Shown here piece by piece: positions 34,900-47,363 of a DNA stretch of 64,000 nt. This DNA comes from Deinandra increscens subsp. villosa (Eukaryota > Streptophyta > Magnoliopsida > Asterales > Asteraceae), in the NCBI GenBank assembly GCA_039602395.1, contig JBCNJP010000019.1, positions 2,686,265 through 2,750,264 on the forward strand, given 5' to 3'. Below the pieces are notes generated by a model, which made no database searches, was not told where the DNA came from, and worked only from the letters and a program-made list of their open reading frames with translations. A program made the position numbers and the translations under genes. The first letter of the stretch is position 1. Each line of letters begins with the position of its first letter.

Positions 34900-37800
34900 G
34901 ATCGTATATAAAGGTTTCTATCTGTGGATTAGGGCACATTTGCGCGCCTCTTTTACACACAATGCTTTCTTCTCTGTTTCTTCTTGCCAGTCACCGTTCG
35001 TTTCCCAATTCTGCCTACAAATTCATCAAAATTAGCAAAAAGAAGTCTTTGATCACAAGATCTGAACGATTCTATGAGGGTCGTGGAGGCGGCACGATGG
35101 TTTTTTACACTGGATTAGGGTTCCGACGAGGATCTGGTCATCTGGAAAACCCAGATATGTCAGATCGAGGAAGGTGGTTTCGATTTGCATGATTTTGACT
35201 ATCGTAAGTGTTTTTTTATGGTTTTGATGCTTTGATTTTCGGTTTATCCCCATCGTCTAACGTCTCGTGAAATGTCTCCCTCTGGGTTTAGAATATAGAA
35301 CATGGTGCTTGAAGATAATTTGTTTCATGTTTCACTTATTGTATTTCTTGAACTAAAGTTATGCTTTTAATTGGTCGTATTATATATCTATCATTTGTAC
35401 CATTGGTTTAATCATTTGTATTTTCTAATGGAACTTATGGTTTTCATATTGCAATTTAGGATTTGGGGATGGATGCTATAACCAAATGCAAGCATGTATT
35501 CTGATCAAAGTGTAGTGACATTGCTGGAGGAACAAAATATAGCCTTTATGTGGGTTTGATGGATTCAAATTCAATGACCAGGTAGTATTTTTCTTACAAA
35601 ACCTAAAAGCACCTCTGTTAGTATTTTTGGAAAAGATAAAAACATCATAAAATTGAATATTTATAGTTGTCAGGTTTGAATTGTGGGACTGAAAAGTGAA
35701 TCCGCATTGCATTACGAGACCAACACGTATCATAGTAAGGAGGCATCCTAATTGAAATTTTTTGGTTTTTAAACCTTCTTTTTCTTTTCTTCGTTTAAAT
35801 CTTGCAGGACAAGAGCTGAGTATTCCAGAGGTGATCAGTTTTATGCATCATATCCTGCAGGAAGTGAGATTTTGACTGATACTACTAAGGTATAAGGTAA
35901 GTTGTATCTATTCTGGAAATAGTTGTTTGTTTATCGGAGTTTTAAAAGCTTTTAGTTTTGTGGTTAGTTGTATAAATTTGCACCAGGAATTGCTTTGAAG
36001 AGGAAGAATGGGGTCCAATTGAATGGTCTATAATGGCTAAACTTTCGAGCGTCAAGGGAAATCACCAAATGCATATCATGTTGTAAGTTACTTTGACACA
36101 TTGAATATTTTTGTTCTCTTTAGTTGTCATCTTATACATCAAACATAGTTACTGGGTAAATATTTATTGTTTTCGGATTGTTAGGTGATTAATGATCTAA
36201 TGTAGATAAGGACAACACACTGTTAATGATGTTCATTTGATTACCAAATTTTGATACATATGTGAAGAAATTTGAACAAATTTTTTTGAAATTGTAGTTT
36301 GACTTAATATCCTTATACTGTTTGGAATGAGAACAACTTTTTTTTGTGTGTTCTAAGATAACCGTTATTTTCAATCTTATATATATTATTTACTTATTGT
36401 ACCAATGGTAAGGTTTAAAAAGGTTCCATTTACTTATATCTATTGGTTATATATTTATTTTAGATAATTAAAACAAGATTAGATCAGACTAACTGAAATG
36501 TGTAACAGCAGGTAACATTTGGTCTGAGAAATTTTTCGTATCATTGTGTGTTGAATGTTTGATTTTGTGTTCGTTCAGTTGTGGTTTGGTTCCGCTTCTT
36601 GCATTTTGGAGGTAATAATAATCGTATATCGGTTCGATGAATCTTACAGAATCATCTCCAACTGCAGTTTCGCCTAAAACTGAGGATGATAATGCCACCG
36701 TGATGATAAATGTAGGTGACCTTGGAAGATAGACTGAGAATGCTGGACATGATTACCATATTAAAGTTGAAGTCCTGAAACTGAGAATTGATGATGATGC
36801 AGGGTCAATAAACTTGAATAGTCAAACCTTTTTCTTCAAGACAAATCATCTCAGGCAAGTATACAATTGCATATTTTTTTGTATAATTCTTATAAATGAC
36901 ATTGGAAAGAGAAAATCTAACACCAAAACTAAGGTGGAAGTACTTGAAAATTATGCAATTGGGATGTTCTAATTGGAGTGGAAAGACTTGAAGTTTGTAT
37001 TTTGGTGATATATACATTTGACTTCTCTACAGTTCTTTAAGCACATATTACCACATGCTTAAGCCATGTTTTCTGCAAATTCAAATGCTTCATGTACAAG
37101 TCGTTTATATGATCTGTTTCCTTATGATATGTAAGTCGATGTACTTGGTCTATTATATCTGTTTTCGGTTCCTAGGGCTAAAAAATATGTCATTGTCTTT
37201 GTTTTCTCCTTTTTAATGTGAATTCTTTCCTTTGCAGATTGTCTTCAGGTGATTTGGTTTATCCTCCGCTCTGTAAGTTTCCAATGGTTCATTCCAAATA
37301 GCTAATTTGTTTCTTTTTGGTCATTTTTTAATTGTTATTATTGTTGTGTGTCTATCTATATCTTTCTTTTATATATAAGTTTGGTTAGCGTTTTTTAAGT
37401 TTATTTGTTGGTCTTCTTAACATTCTTAGTTTGATTTTTTTAGTTGCATTGGATTTCTGCCAAAAGAAACATAGTGGAAGATTTAGGTAAATATTTATGT
37501 ACATAGAAAAGTAAAATTAACATCGCAGCCTCTAAACAGAATCAAAGATCGCGTTGGCAAAAAGCTCAAGGACAAGGATGCCATATGATAGGCTGCTGGG
37601 TCCATGCAGGCGCAACATCTTTTGGAATCACATGTTTAGTTTTCTTTTTTTCTAATCACTGTATTTTTTTATCACTTGGTGCATTTTCTTATCATGTTTT
37701 GATGAGTTGAGAATGCCTAGATGCAGCTTATCAAGTTAAGCTCTGTTTCTAAGTACAGGTAAATTTTGTGAGCTTATTCATCTATTTGGTGCAAGTACTG

Positions 37801-38046
37801 TTACTTTTAACTTTTTAGGGTTGTTGCGGGTGTCAACGAAAGCTGATGGCAAGGTTATTATTTTTTTTATTTTGCTTTAGAAGTTTAGCTGCATTTTTTT
37901 AATCTTATTATGTCCGTTGCAACAAATAAATACGAACCGAGTCGATGGTACGCAACAAGAATCGTACTACGACGAAACAGACTCGGCTCCGCGCTAGAAA
38001 CAGACCCGGCTCCGCAGCGAAGCGCGGGTCGCCCCACTTGTCCTAA
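34900..38046 (+). pseudogene. Decayed or captured gene: exon fragments with splice borders
   Basis: A TATA-like TATATAAAGG near 34905 precedes a GC-richer leader. Two exon-like pieces follow. About 35809-35890 reads TRAEYSRGDQFYASYPAG after a TTGCAG acceptor. About 35988-36081 reads NCFEEEEWGPIEWSIMAK, then FERQGKSPNAYH after a one-base shift. They look like consecutive exons of a conserved plant protein that I cannot name. Further possible scraps lie at about 36636-36730 and 37530-37620. No continuous product is possible. A GC-rich terminal block (about 37910-38046, CCCGGCTCCGCAGCG, GCGCGGGTCG) resembles the hairpin end of a Helitron, so capture is possible. Confidence 0.4.
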
Positions 38047-38138
38047 ACTATAAAACAAAATTTATAAAGAATGGATAAAATAACCGAATTAATAAGAATA
38101 ATAACAATAACTATGAAAAATGTGAGATGACATCATAA

Positions 38139-38741
38139 CTAATTTCCGATAGTTGTTTCGAGCTTCTTAGCTTCTTCATGTTTGGATATCCCAAAATCAC
38201 CATCCGCCTGTGAACCTTGTATTTGAATCGTAGCAGAATTATCACCTCCTTTCCGTTTGATTTTTGCATCGATTAAATCATTCTTTATAGACATGTTAAC
38301 ATCTACATCCATAATATCAAAACGATTAACATCATGATTGACGCTAAACATACAAAACTACAAACAATCGAAGAACAAATTCATAATCGCAATTCGCTGA
38401 ATTTGAATCCATTTCTGGACAATTGAATCAGAGATATGAACGATCGTAAGATCATAATCGGTATAAAACTCACCTGGATTTGAAAACAACCAGAGAACGA
38501 GAGCGCATAAAAGGAGGATGAGAGGGATAATATGAACGGATTTCTCCGAAAACCGAGTGCGACCTAATTTATCTTTCTTAGCCGTCGAAAACGGCAACGA
38601 TGATTCGTTCTGCGGCAATTCGTTGGCTTCTAGAGCCAATGCTCGGAGCGCCGGTGACACCGCCTTTGACGTCGGCGAATGGCTGTAGATGCTGTAGTAG
38701 GTGTCGTCGGAAACTCTGCTGGTGCTCACCGATCGGAACAT
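38139..38741 (-). CDS. Small single-pass membrane protein, unknown function
   Basis: Two exons, 38474-38741 and 38139-38302 (donor CCAG|GTGAG, acceptor GTAG), give 143 aa. The N-terminal half is Ser-rich with YYSIYSHSPTSK and ends in basic residues. One strongly hydrophobic segment follows (about 72-87, IIPLILLLCALVLWLF), then a polar tail of about 55 residues rich in Lys, Asp and Gln. This looks like a tail-facing or type II membrane protein with a cytosolic N-terminus. I do not recognise the family and assign no function. The start is the first ATG of an unusually GC-rich exon, in contrast to the AT-rich surroundings, which supports real coding. The upstream 200 bp are AT-rich promoter-like DNA. 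Confidence 0.7.
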
Positions 38742-38985
38742 TTTGGTTTTTGGATGTTGTATTATGAATGTTGTTACTTTATTTATCAAAAATATGAAAG
38801 TGGAAAAGAACCAAAATTATGGTGAAATGGTGGAAAAGGGAGGATTGAAAGATCAAAAATCTCGGCTTGGATTTGGGATAATTCGTTATGTTAGAAATAA
38901 AAATAAATAAAAAAAAGTTTTCGAGGTTTGACTTTTGTATGGGCATCAATATTAGGTGTTTTTGGGACAACCGTTATATACGGGG

Positions 38986-39783
38986 ATTCTATTCAGACAC
39001 CCCAAAATTTTATTTTTACACCCCAAACCGTCCCGGTTTGAATAAAGACAAACCCAAACCGTCCCGGTTTGATCAAACCGCCCCGGTTTAACTTTTTTTT
39101 TTTTTAATTTTTTATCACAAAATGAAATTAAAATTAAGTGTGTACGATTATGAAATATGAATGACGACTTGTTAGTTCATCGTTTGCTTTACTCCTTTTC
39201 AAATGGAACCCTTTGTCTTGTTTTGTTTTTTTTTTGTTTTTGACTTGAGATTTTAAATAAAATTTAATTTTGAAAAGTTTTGTGATATGAAAGACGAGAA
39301 ATTGCAATCTCCTAATCCATATTAGTTAAAATATAAAAAAGTTACAGTCTTTCACCCTTTGTGTTGATATTATAATTATAATTAGTTTATAAAAAATGTT
39401 GGGTTTGGTTGAGTTGTTTAATTAACCTGATATTTTACCGAGTTCCGTTTAAGTTATAGAATTATTTGACAAAAAAATTGTTATACTATAAAAATGAGTA
39501 AATAAATGTTGCAAAAATGTTAATATTTAAAAAAAATGACCCTTTTTGTATTTAAACTTTGTATTTTTTTATAAGGGCTATTAAAAAAATACCATTTCAA
39601 AAATGAAAAAAAAAGGGAAAAACAAACCGGGCCGGTTTGCCCGAAAAGCCCCGGTTTGAACCTCGTATTCTGGGTTCTGACGTGAAATGACTTTTTTGTT
39701 TTTTTCGAACCGGGCCTGTTTGCCCAATCAGCCCCCGTTTGAGGTGTGAAATTTGGAGAGGGGTGTCTGTACAGCAGGTCCCT
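38986..39783. mobile_element. Inverted-repeat element with CCGGTTTG palindromes
   Basis: The ends pair imperfectly (ATTCAGACACCCC against the complement of GGGGTGTCTGTAC). Both flanks of the interior carry CCGGTTTG/CAAACCGG repeats in opposite orientation (near 39025-39090 and 39625-39745). No target duplication found. A non-coding MITE-like element of unassigned family. Confidence 0.5.
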
Positions 39784-39830
39784 ATGTTAATTGTTATTTT
39801 ATTTTTTATTTTTTGAACGTACTTGGGACT

Positions 39831-40086
39831 TTTTTTTTTTGAACGACATCGATCAGACGACCTTGGTCTCACGTGTAAACCTATCATTGCGGGGCTATGT
39901 CCAAAGTTGATTACTCGGATATCTATGAGAACCAAGACACCCCATCCTAAAGCTTTCTCTTGGCATAAACCCCCTCCTGGGATCACATGGGGTAAAACTG
40001 TCTCCCCTTGGATTAGAACATGGGTCACATTGTGGCCAAAGCCCTAAGAGCCAAGAGGATAACCACTATGACAAGTCCAAAAGGAT
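39831..40086 (-). mobile_element. tRNA-derived SINE with 15-bp target duplication
   Basis: Flanked by identical AACGTACTTGGGACT (39816-39830, 40087-40101). On the minus strand it starts with tRNA-like sequence (ACTTGTCATAGTGGTTATCC, then an ATGTTCTAATCC B box) and ends in an A-tract next to the duplication. Same family as 62411-62661. Confidence 0.9.
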
Positions 40087-40111
40087 AACGTACTTGGGAC
40101 TAACCCACTTA

Positions 40112-40784
40112 GGGGCTGTTTGATAATCACTTACCCAGTCCAGTAAAAGCTTACTGAGAACTGAGTCAGCAGTAAGCTTGTTTGATTAAATACTATATTA
40201 GCTCTGACCGAGTAAGATGTGTCGGACCGAGTCATTGATCTTTTTCTAGCTGACCGAATCCAAATAAAAATTACGTCGAAAAATTACGTCTCAAGAGCAG
40301 CGCATTCATTGAAAAAGAAAAAAAGAACTCTCATATTTTAAGTAACCATAACTTCTTCAGAACTCGATAAATTTTGAAACTAAGTACACTGTTGCGTGCG
40401 AAATTGAAAAACGATTCAAACTAGATATATATTGATATGCTTTCAGTGAATGTTTGAAAAGACGAGATGAACACGATGTTAATGATGTTTAATCAAGTAT
40501 AACTCCTCGGAAACTGAATGAATCTCGAAAATAAGCACGCCGTTGCGCTCGAAATTGAAAAACGATTCAGAGTAGACCTATATTGACATGCTTTCAGTGA
40601 ATGTTTAAAAATGTTTTTAATATATTAAAAATAAATAGCTATATACATTTCTCAGTTAGCTTTTACTCAGTCATCAAGTATCAAACAACCAAGTTTCAGT
40701 TAGAGTTTCTTACCCAGTCAACTCTTAGTCAATTAGCTCTAACCCAATCAGCTTTTACTCAGTCATCAACTATCAAACAGCCCC
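40112..40784 (+). mobile_element. PIF/Harbinger-type (Tourist-like) element
   Basis: Terminal repeats GGGGCTGTTTGAT...ATCAAACAGCCCC are flanked by TTA on both sides (40109-40111, 40785-40787). Subterminal CAGTCA/ACTCAGT motifs recur. An internal 100-bp segment with CGTTGCG..CGAAATTGAAAAACGATTC is duplicated (about 40390-40460, 40530-40600). No transposase. Confidence 0.8.
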
Positions 40785-41069
40785 TTAGTATATGTTTTGT
40801 CCTTTTAGTTAGAGGGGTTGGATTCAAACTGAGACAGACAACGGTTAGTTGGTGTAATTTAGTTTGGGGTTAGTTTAGGAGTAAGAGCATGATTGATTGT
40901 CGTTCAAAAAAAATATTGTTATATTTTTTATTTTTATTAACAGCAAAGTACACTACTCTTGTCTTACCCCAATTTACAAATAAGTATTCGAGTCCAATCA
41001 AAGAAGCATAAACCTCTTACCATTACATTAGGCCAAAATCTAAATGACTGTTAATTGTTATATACTTTA

Positions 41070-41422
41070 CTAGTTTAGTAACCCGTGTAATACACGGGTT
41101 GAATATTAGGTTCATAAGATGAGTTAAATTAAATAACCTAACCCGAAGGGTTGGGGTAATTACCAAACATAAATATAACAAAAATAAAAGATTTAGTTGA
41201 TTACAAATTTTAAATATTGAAAGTTATATGGAATGTAATTTAAAATTATACAATTGGAAAGTATTTTAATTAAATGAAAAGTATTTGAAAAGTATTATCA
41301 TTAAATGTTTTTTTTTAAATTGATTAAGAGATTGACAAGTGGATGTTGAGGTGGAGGATGATGTGGACACCCTAGTAAAATGACATGTGGAGACTTTTTT
41401 ATTGCTTTATTAGGATGTAGGA
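41070..41422 (-). mobile_element. Non-autonomous Helitron, copy 4
   Basis: On the minus strand it begins A|TCCTACATCCTAATAAAGC and ends with a perfect hairpin (AACCCGTGTATTACACGGGTT) then CTAG|T. 353 bp, the best-preserved copy. Confidence 0.85.
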
Positions 41423-41519
41423 TCTTTGAGTCTTTGACATCAAAACCAAACAGAAAACTGAATTCTAATTAGATTTCGATCTTTCAAACCAACAAATTCC
41501 TAGATATTAAGAGGGCCAA

Positions 41520-41960
41520 TTGTTGGGTACGAAGACTTCAGCGGGTCTAGTTTTTTTAACTCAGTATTGTTATAGGCATGTTACCATGGTAGCATAAATA
41601 CTGAAGACGGTGAAACACAATTCTTAAGAAGTCAAGATTTTGAAGTGTGAGATTGTTGGGCGTTGAAACTTTAGTTGGTCTAATTCTTGGTTCAGTTATG
41701 TTATAGGTATGTTATCATGTTTGTCCTAATCATTTCCTATAAATACTAGCATTGTACTTGTAATTTAGTTTTGAGCACAAAATAAATAAAAAACTAGTAG
41801 GAGAGAGTGAAGGTAGTTACCATAAATTGTGTGTCTCCATTTTCCACTATAACTCATTTCTGTTTTAGTGGTATCAAGATGTGTAATAAAGGTGTTCCTC
41901 CCCAAGTGTTTTAGTGGTATCAAGATGTGTAATAAAGGTGTTCCTCCCCAAGTGTCGAGG
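41520..41960 (+). mobile_element. LTR fragment with duplicated primer-binding region
   Basis: TGTTGGG starts near 41521 and again near 41653, followed by a TATA-like CTATAAATAC and a leader ending at a degenerate initiator-Met site (TGGTATCAAGA). An exact 46-bp tandem repeat (41861-41906, 41907-41952) spans that site. No gag or pol remains. Probably copia-type. Confidence 0.55.
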
Positions 41961-42231
41961 ATGCTACTCGTGGTGCACATTGATGTAGATTTAGTGGGTG
42001 TGTGAATTAGTGTTCTAAAAAACACAATTAAATACATTGCACAAAATTGAACAAAATGATAAAATTCTCCTGCATTATGAAGCTTTCTATACACTGCTCT
42101 CTAATGTTTAAAAAACAGGCCTTTCTGAGTCAGTAATGTATACTGGTTTAGAATTATTAGTACCTGAAAATTAAGTAATGAACATTTATATGTACAGGGA
42201 TATTTTTCCTCATGCAAAAGTGTACCAAAAA

Positions 42232-45037
42232 TCAATCATTTACAAGCATTGCAGCTAAATTTGTATTTCTGGCCGCGTGTTTTAGCTTCTCCAGTGCGAC
42301 AAGACCAACTTGCCTAACTCGTTCCCTTGACAACCCCTTCCTGACATGATAACACATATCAGATTAAATGAATTATATAGCTCAACTGATGCATTTAGAT
42401 GTGGAATGAACACAAAAAACAAAATAAAAAAAATAAATATAAAATTTCATTTTCAGCGGTGCAAAAATGGGTTGACCAGGGTTTCATCCAGTTTATATCT
42501 TGAGCTAACAGACCCATCAAATTTAAGTTTAGGCCTCAAGTTCAGTGTTGTCCATTTATTTTGTTTGTTTAGTATTCTCTTAACTGCTAGTACTCTATTA
42601 GCAATATGGATATAATGTGATTAGAGGTGGCAAATGGGTGTGTTGGGTAACAGATCAAAAACGGATAGTATGGTACACGATGAAACATATTGGGTTGCAT
42701 TTGGTCATAAATTCCAATGCTTTATATGCGCAATAGCGTGTCTGATATAATAACAAAACTATATTATTTCAACGATAATCTGGTTTCTTGAAGTAAAATG
42801 GTTTTAAAGGTTATATGCATTAAAAAATATCATTTTATTTGCAGGGGAAACATCATAGTTCCAAAACTACCAAATTACACCATTTTATAGCAGTGGATAT
42901 GTACCTTCTACTGATATCTTCCCAAGTAAGATATTCATTGTCCAGACCATAATAAAGATGTATGATCTCTCTTTCCCGTTCCCCTAGAGTTAGCTTGATG
43001 AGATTTCTTACTTCTTCCTGCAAAATAGGATGAAAGTTATTCAGAGTACTATTAGATAAAAGATTCATTTTTTCAATCGCGACTTTTGTAGAGATTCATA
43101 TCTTAAAGTTGTTTAAAGAAGAGTATGATTTCACGCCAACAGAACAAAATTATCAAAAGGATAAGTTCTGTAAAGATGCAAGTACCTTGAGAGCCCCTTC
43201 ATCTACTCCATGCCATGGGTTGTTATCCGGGCAATCATCTGCAATGTACTGAAAAGATTACAGAAGATATGTTAAAGAAATAAAAAGAAAAAAGTGATTC
43301 ATCATTTTGATTAAATATTACTTACACTATGAAGCGTTTCTCCAGGAATACCGTTTAAAGAAGGGAAAGCTTCCTTGTCAAGTGAGAACACCTTACAGAC
43401 GGCCTACATGGAGAGACAAACAAGACTAAGCACATAACAGATAAGTTAAAGTGAAATTGCAAATAAAAGTTTGTTATATAATTTTGGTACCTCAGTGGCA
43501 TTTGTAACCTTCTTTCTTGACATATTCAGGCTTTCTGCAATTCTCTATTGGAACAAAATGTAAAAGAGGGCAACAGACGGTAAGAAAAAAAGAAGAGAAA
43601 GGACCAAAGATACAGTTTCATGGGAACTTTTATAGTCAGCTTACGTCAATTGATGGAGTTATTCCCTTTCTCTCAAGTTTGGCCTTCGCATTTCGGATTG
43701 CACCCAATCTTTCATGCAAATGAGTAGGTAATCTAACGGTTTTAGAATTTTCAAAGAAGGTTCTTGTGACACCCTGTCATGAAAATAGATTGTAAACATA
43801 TACTGGTTCATTTTAAAATTCAAGAAATGTAACGTAAATTTGAAGTCCTCACCTGTCGTATCCACCAATAGACATATGTAGAAATCTTGTGTCCCCTAGA
43901 TGAATCATATTTCTCTATCCCTCTCAGTAGTCCAATTAGACCACCCTACATGTGTACAAGGTCAAATTATGAGTGACTGAGTGAGAATAAATATCTATGA
44001 AGTTATCAATGCTAACATTACTAACATTTACCTGAATTAAGTCAGACATATCTGCTCCCATGTGTTTATACTTTTGTGCAACTGACATCACCAGACGAAT
44101 GTTGCTTAGGGTCAACTTCTCTCTTGCCAAAGTGCACTCCATCTGTTTGGCTTGCAAGTCGACTTGTGAAATCTTTAGAAAATCTGCAAGTTGTTTCTCT
44201 GAGGGTTCAATTCCCAATCTTTCCTTCAAACTGAAAATCATTTGAATATTCGGAATTTTAATGCGAGTATTTGGTTCATAGGATAACAAGCCTAACATTT
44301 GGAGAGTGCAGATACACCATAAATCCATAAGCAAACATTTACAAAACATACTATTATTGATAAAGTCCATTTTACCTTGACTTCTCTTCCTCTAATTGTA
44401 GACCAATTTTGATCTTTTCTGATAAAGCAACAACCTCTGAATGCGTCAGCAACGCTTCGTTTTTCACACCTTTAAGATACCCTTTTTGAGAATTTTGCAG
44501 GAGCTCCGGACTGATTATGGATCTCAACTGCTTATTTCCACTGTCTTGATTTACCGAACAATTTGTACCTGATGTTTTATTCTGAGCACTTATTCGACGC
44601 CTTCGAGCAGATATCCCTGAACCAGTGACTACCCTTTTGCTGTTTCTTTCAATAGTTATTGTCTCCTCTGTTGATAGGGTCCACTGTTTTTCCAATAAAG
44701 ATTTATGTAATAAAAGTAAAGCATCAACTGTATGCTCATGATCAGTGCCTTCTTCATTCAGATAATCAAACCTCTGAACCCATTGATCTGTATTTGAAGC
44801 ATCAACAGCAGTATCTACATGTTCCTTCACAGCTCTAGTGGGATGAGTATCTCGTTTGTTCACAAGATTATTGCTATAGTTGGGAGACTTCTTTGAAACT
44901 ATTAAACCTGTATTAGGGACAAATATGAATCCAAGATTGCTACTGCAGGACAGCTTTTCACTGACATCAGAGTAATAAGATGTTGAACCTAATAACCGTT
45001 CTCCTGCTCTTAATCCAACAACTGCATTTGTAGCCAT
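42232..45037 (-). CDS. SIG1: Plastid RNA polymerase sigma factor, SIG1-like
   Basis: A nuclear-encoded sigma-70 factor that directs the plastid-encoded RNA polymerase to promoters. Nine exons: 44376-45037, 44032-44230, 43853-43945, 43645-43773, 43491-43544, 43326-43403, 43186-43248, 42905-43017, 42232-42340, giving 499 aa. The N-terminal 200 residues are Ser/Thr-rich and low in acidic residues at the very start, as for a plastid transit peptide. Region 1.2/2 follows (LAREKLTLSNIRLVMSVAQ, MSDLIQ/GGLIGLLRGIEKYD, ISTYVYWWIRQ). Region 3 reads RLPTHLHERL. Region 4 ends in a helix-turn-helix (LTWEDISRR, LSRERVRQVGLVALEKLK). MATNAVVGL at 45037 matches the family start; in-frame ATGs at 45040 and 45049 could add 1-4 residues. 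Intron 8 (42341-42904) holds a MITE-like GAGGTGGCAAATGGG piece near 42625. Confidence 0.95.
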
Positions 45038-45049
45038 CATATATGTCAC

Positions 45050-46085
45050 ACGAGTTAACTTAACAGAAATAGTACCACATACTTTGAGGAAGTTGTTTCA
45101 AAGCAACCATAAACCGAAATACACTTCAGGTTTCTTGTCAATCACTTCAAACTTCTGCCAATTACATAGATGTGAAATATAAACAACATGAATAAGGGGT
45201 GCAACTATACGTTTCTACAAAAATGTACAAGAAAACGGAAATTAAGTGGAAATAACAGGCTAAAATGGTAGTGTTAAAACGGAATTTGATTCTTACACCC
45301 TAAACTAGCTGCAGGCTTGCCTCAACATCTATAATTGCATGTTATTACATTACTCGTATATCACTTAATAACATCAACCAAAAATTACCCTAGATGTTCT
45401 GTCATTAATCTCAAATTAAGTCAGAGGCGCTAACCCTGTACCGAATTAGAGTCTACAAGATATAGATTCAGACCGTATTATAACTAAACATGATTTGATT
45501 AATAACAAACTACTGGACAGATCAACAGATCGACTCGTTTCGTTTTCCCTAAATTTGTCGCCAATTCAACTATTTTGACATCAATTTTTAAGAATCTACA
45601 CGTACCTCCCGTCAAAACTATGCAATCAAGCCAAATTTCGGGAAATTTTAACAGTTTCGATATTCGGAAACTTTCAAAACTAGATTATCATACTTCATCA
45701 CCATAAAAAACCGCAAATACACAAAATCAAATGCTATTGTTTTGAGTTTTTTTTCCTCATAGCCATAAGAACATATAGATTTCATCTTAAAATAAATAGC
45801 GCCTAAAACACAGATTATTACACGAGATCATAAGAAGCTCTTCGGCATTACCTTAACAGATCAGCTTCTGGTCGCCGGAATTTGAAAGAGATGGTAGTTA
45901 ACTTGTGGTGATGGTAGGATATTGAATATGACTGTATGTATGGAGAATAGAGTTGTTGCTTTTTTATGATTTTGAGTATTACTTAAAAGATGTTTAATAA
46001 ATTTTCTATAGGATTTAAATTGTTGGTGGGGCCTATAAAATGCATATGGATAACGGGGGTGATATTTTCAGTGGATTCTTGGATC
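45050..46085 (-). promoter_or_regulatory. SIG1 5' region with a leader intron
   Basis: A leader exon of about 100 bp (near 45853-45960) ends at CTGTTAAG|GTAATG. It implies a roughly 0.75-kb intron within the 5'UTR before the coding exon. The remaining sequence up to 46085 is likely promoter. I see no definite TATA box. Confidence 0.45.
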
Positions 46086-46089
46086 ACAT

Positions 46090-47288
46090 ATCCAATCTGC
46101 TCGTGCATACGTGGACTTATCGACAAGTGACACGTCAGATGTAATGTTATGTGTTTCGTTCCTTGCTTCTCAGCCATATGTTGAGATCGTCGTAGACTTG
46201 GAAGGACGTGTGGTGGCCATGTTTACTCTTTTGCTACATTATTTTCCTTGCCAACTCGGTATGGGGGTCTTGGGGTTTATTCGGCGGTCGAGGCAACCTC
46301 GTACGCCTTTGTGGCTTCGCGTGCCCAAACTTGGACTCTACAAGACCATATTCTTCGGGAATGCGGGGGCTGTGGCATGAGCCCCGACTATGAGAATGCT
46401 TTAGCTGGTCTCCATGACATTATTCCGGGCTTTGATCTGAGCGGTTTCACCAATAAGGACACCGCCCCACCAAAAGCCCAACACGTTTTGGCGAATGCCC
46501 TCTTTGGTAAAAGTACGCTCGAGATGGAAGCAAACTTTGAGATGACAGTTAGGCAAAAGGCCGTTTGGGATTGCCTCCAACAGCCACATGCGCAGGATTT
46601 CCTCCATGCTCTCCCTATTGATGGCTTGGGGCAACACATGTCGCCTGTTGAATACCGGGCCATTCTCAAGTACCGCCTCATGGTTCCTTTGTTCCCGGTG
46701 GATGAAAAATGCCCCGTCTGCAACAAGGTGTGTTTGGATTCGTTCGGGGAGCACGCCGTACACTGCAAAGAGCTCCCAGGTTTTAAATATCGTCATGATG
46801 TTGTAAGGGACGTTCTGTTCGACATCTTCAGGCGGGCTGGGATCTCAGCCAGGAAAGAAGCTCCTGTTAATTTCCTGTCTGACCCCAGGGATGGGCGTTC
46901 CACTCTCCGGCCGGCAGACATACTTGTTTTTGGGTGGCAGAATGGGAAACACGCTTGTGTTGATTTGACGGGGGTGTCCCCTCTTGTGGGGCTAAGGGCC
47001 AGCACTTTCACAGCTGGTCAGGCGGCGTCCAGGGCAGCCGCTGGAAAGGTTAACAAACATGAGAAAGCGTGCATTGAAAACCAACATGTGTTTGTTCCTT
47101 TCGCCTTTGACACCTTCGGCCATCTAGAGACAGAGGCGGTGGCCATGCTGAACAGGATCCAGAAAGTCATGCGCGGGAATAGTGCGACCTCTAGATTGAA
47201 GAATGTTGTTTTTATACGGCTAGGGTTTGCTATTCAAAAGGGGTTGGCGGCGCAGCTTGTTGCCCGCCTTCCTAGCGTTTTGACTTAA
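46090..47288 (+). CDS. Retroelement-type protein fragment: zinc finger plus restriction-like endonuclease
   Basis: From 46248 an open frame of 346 codons runs to the stop at 47288. The preceding 150 bp belong to the same protein but are diverged or out of context. The first part (RYGGLGVYSAVEA..AFVASR) is the typical end of an RT-containing polyprotein. Then come a CxxC...HxxxxC finger (CPVCNKVC..FGEHAVHC, about 165-185 of the frame) and an RPADILVFGW..ACVDLTG motif, the layout of the restriction-like endonuclease of R2-type LINEs. The closing (L..QKVM, GFAIQKGLAAQLVARLP) is conserved in related plant copies I have seen. The reverse transcriptase itself is missing. Base composition is GC-richer than the surroundings, supporting a recent arrival. 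Either a 5'-truncated LINE or a domesticated domain. Confidence 0.7.
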
Positions 47289-47363
47289 GTCGTGTATGTT
47301 TATTTCCTTTTCCTTAATTAGAATTGATGGTCATACTCCATCAAAACCTCTCTGTGGGTCTAA

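Noticed and set aside
34853..35192. Frame beginning MNLVGLSMGYPYPYGS as a gene
   Set aside because: Its start lies upstream of the TATA-like box and spans leader-like sequence; no domain. Treated as part of a decayed gene region.
46388..47011. Minus-strand frames under the RLE protein
   Set aside because: Antisense shadows of a GC-rich coding region; no recognisable product.
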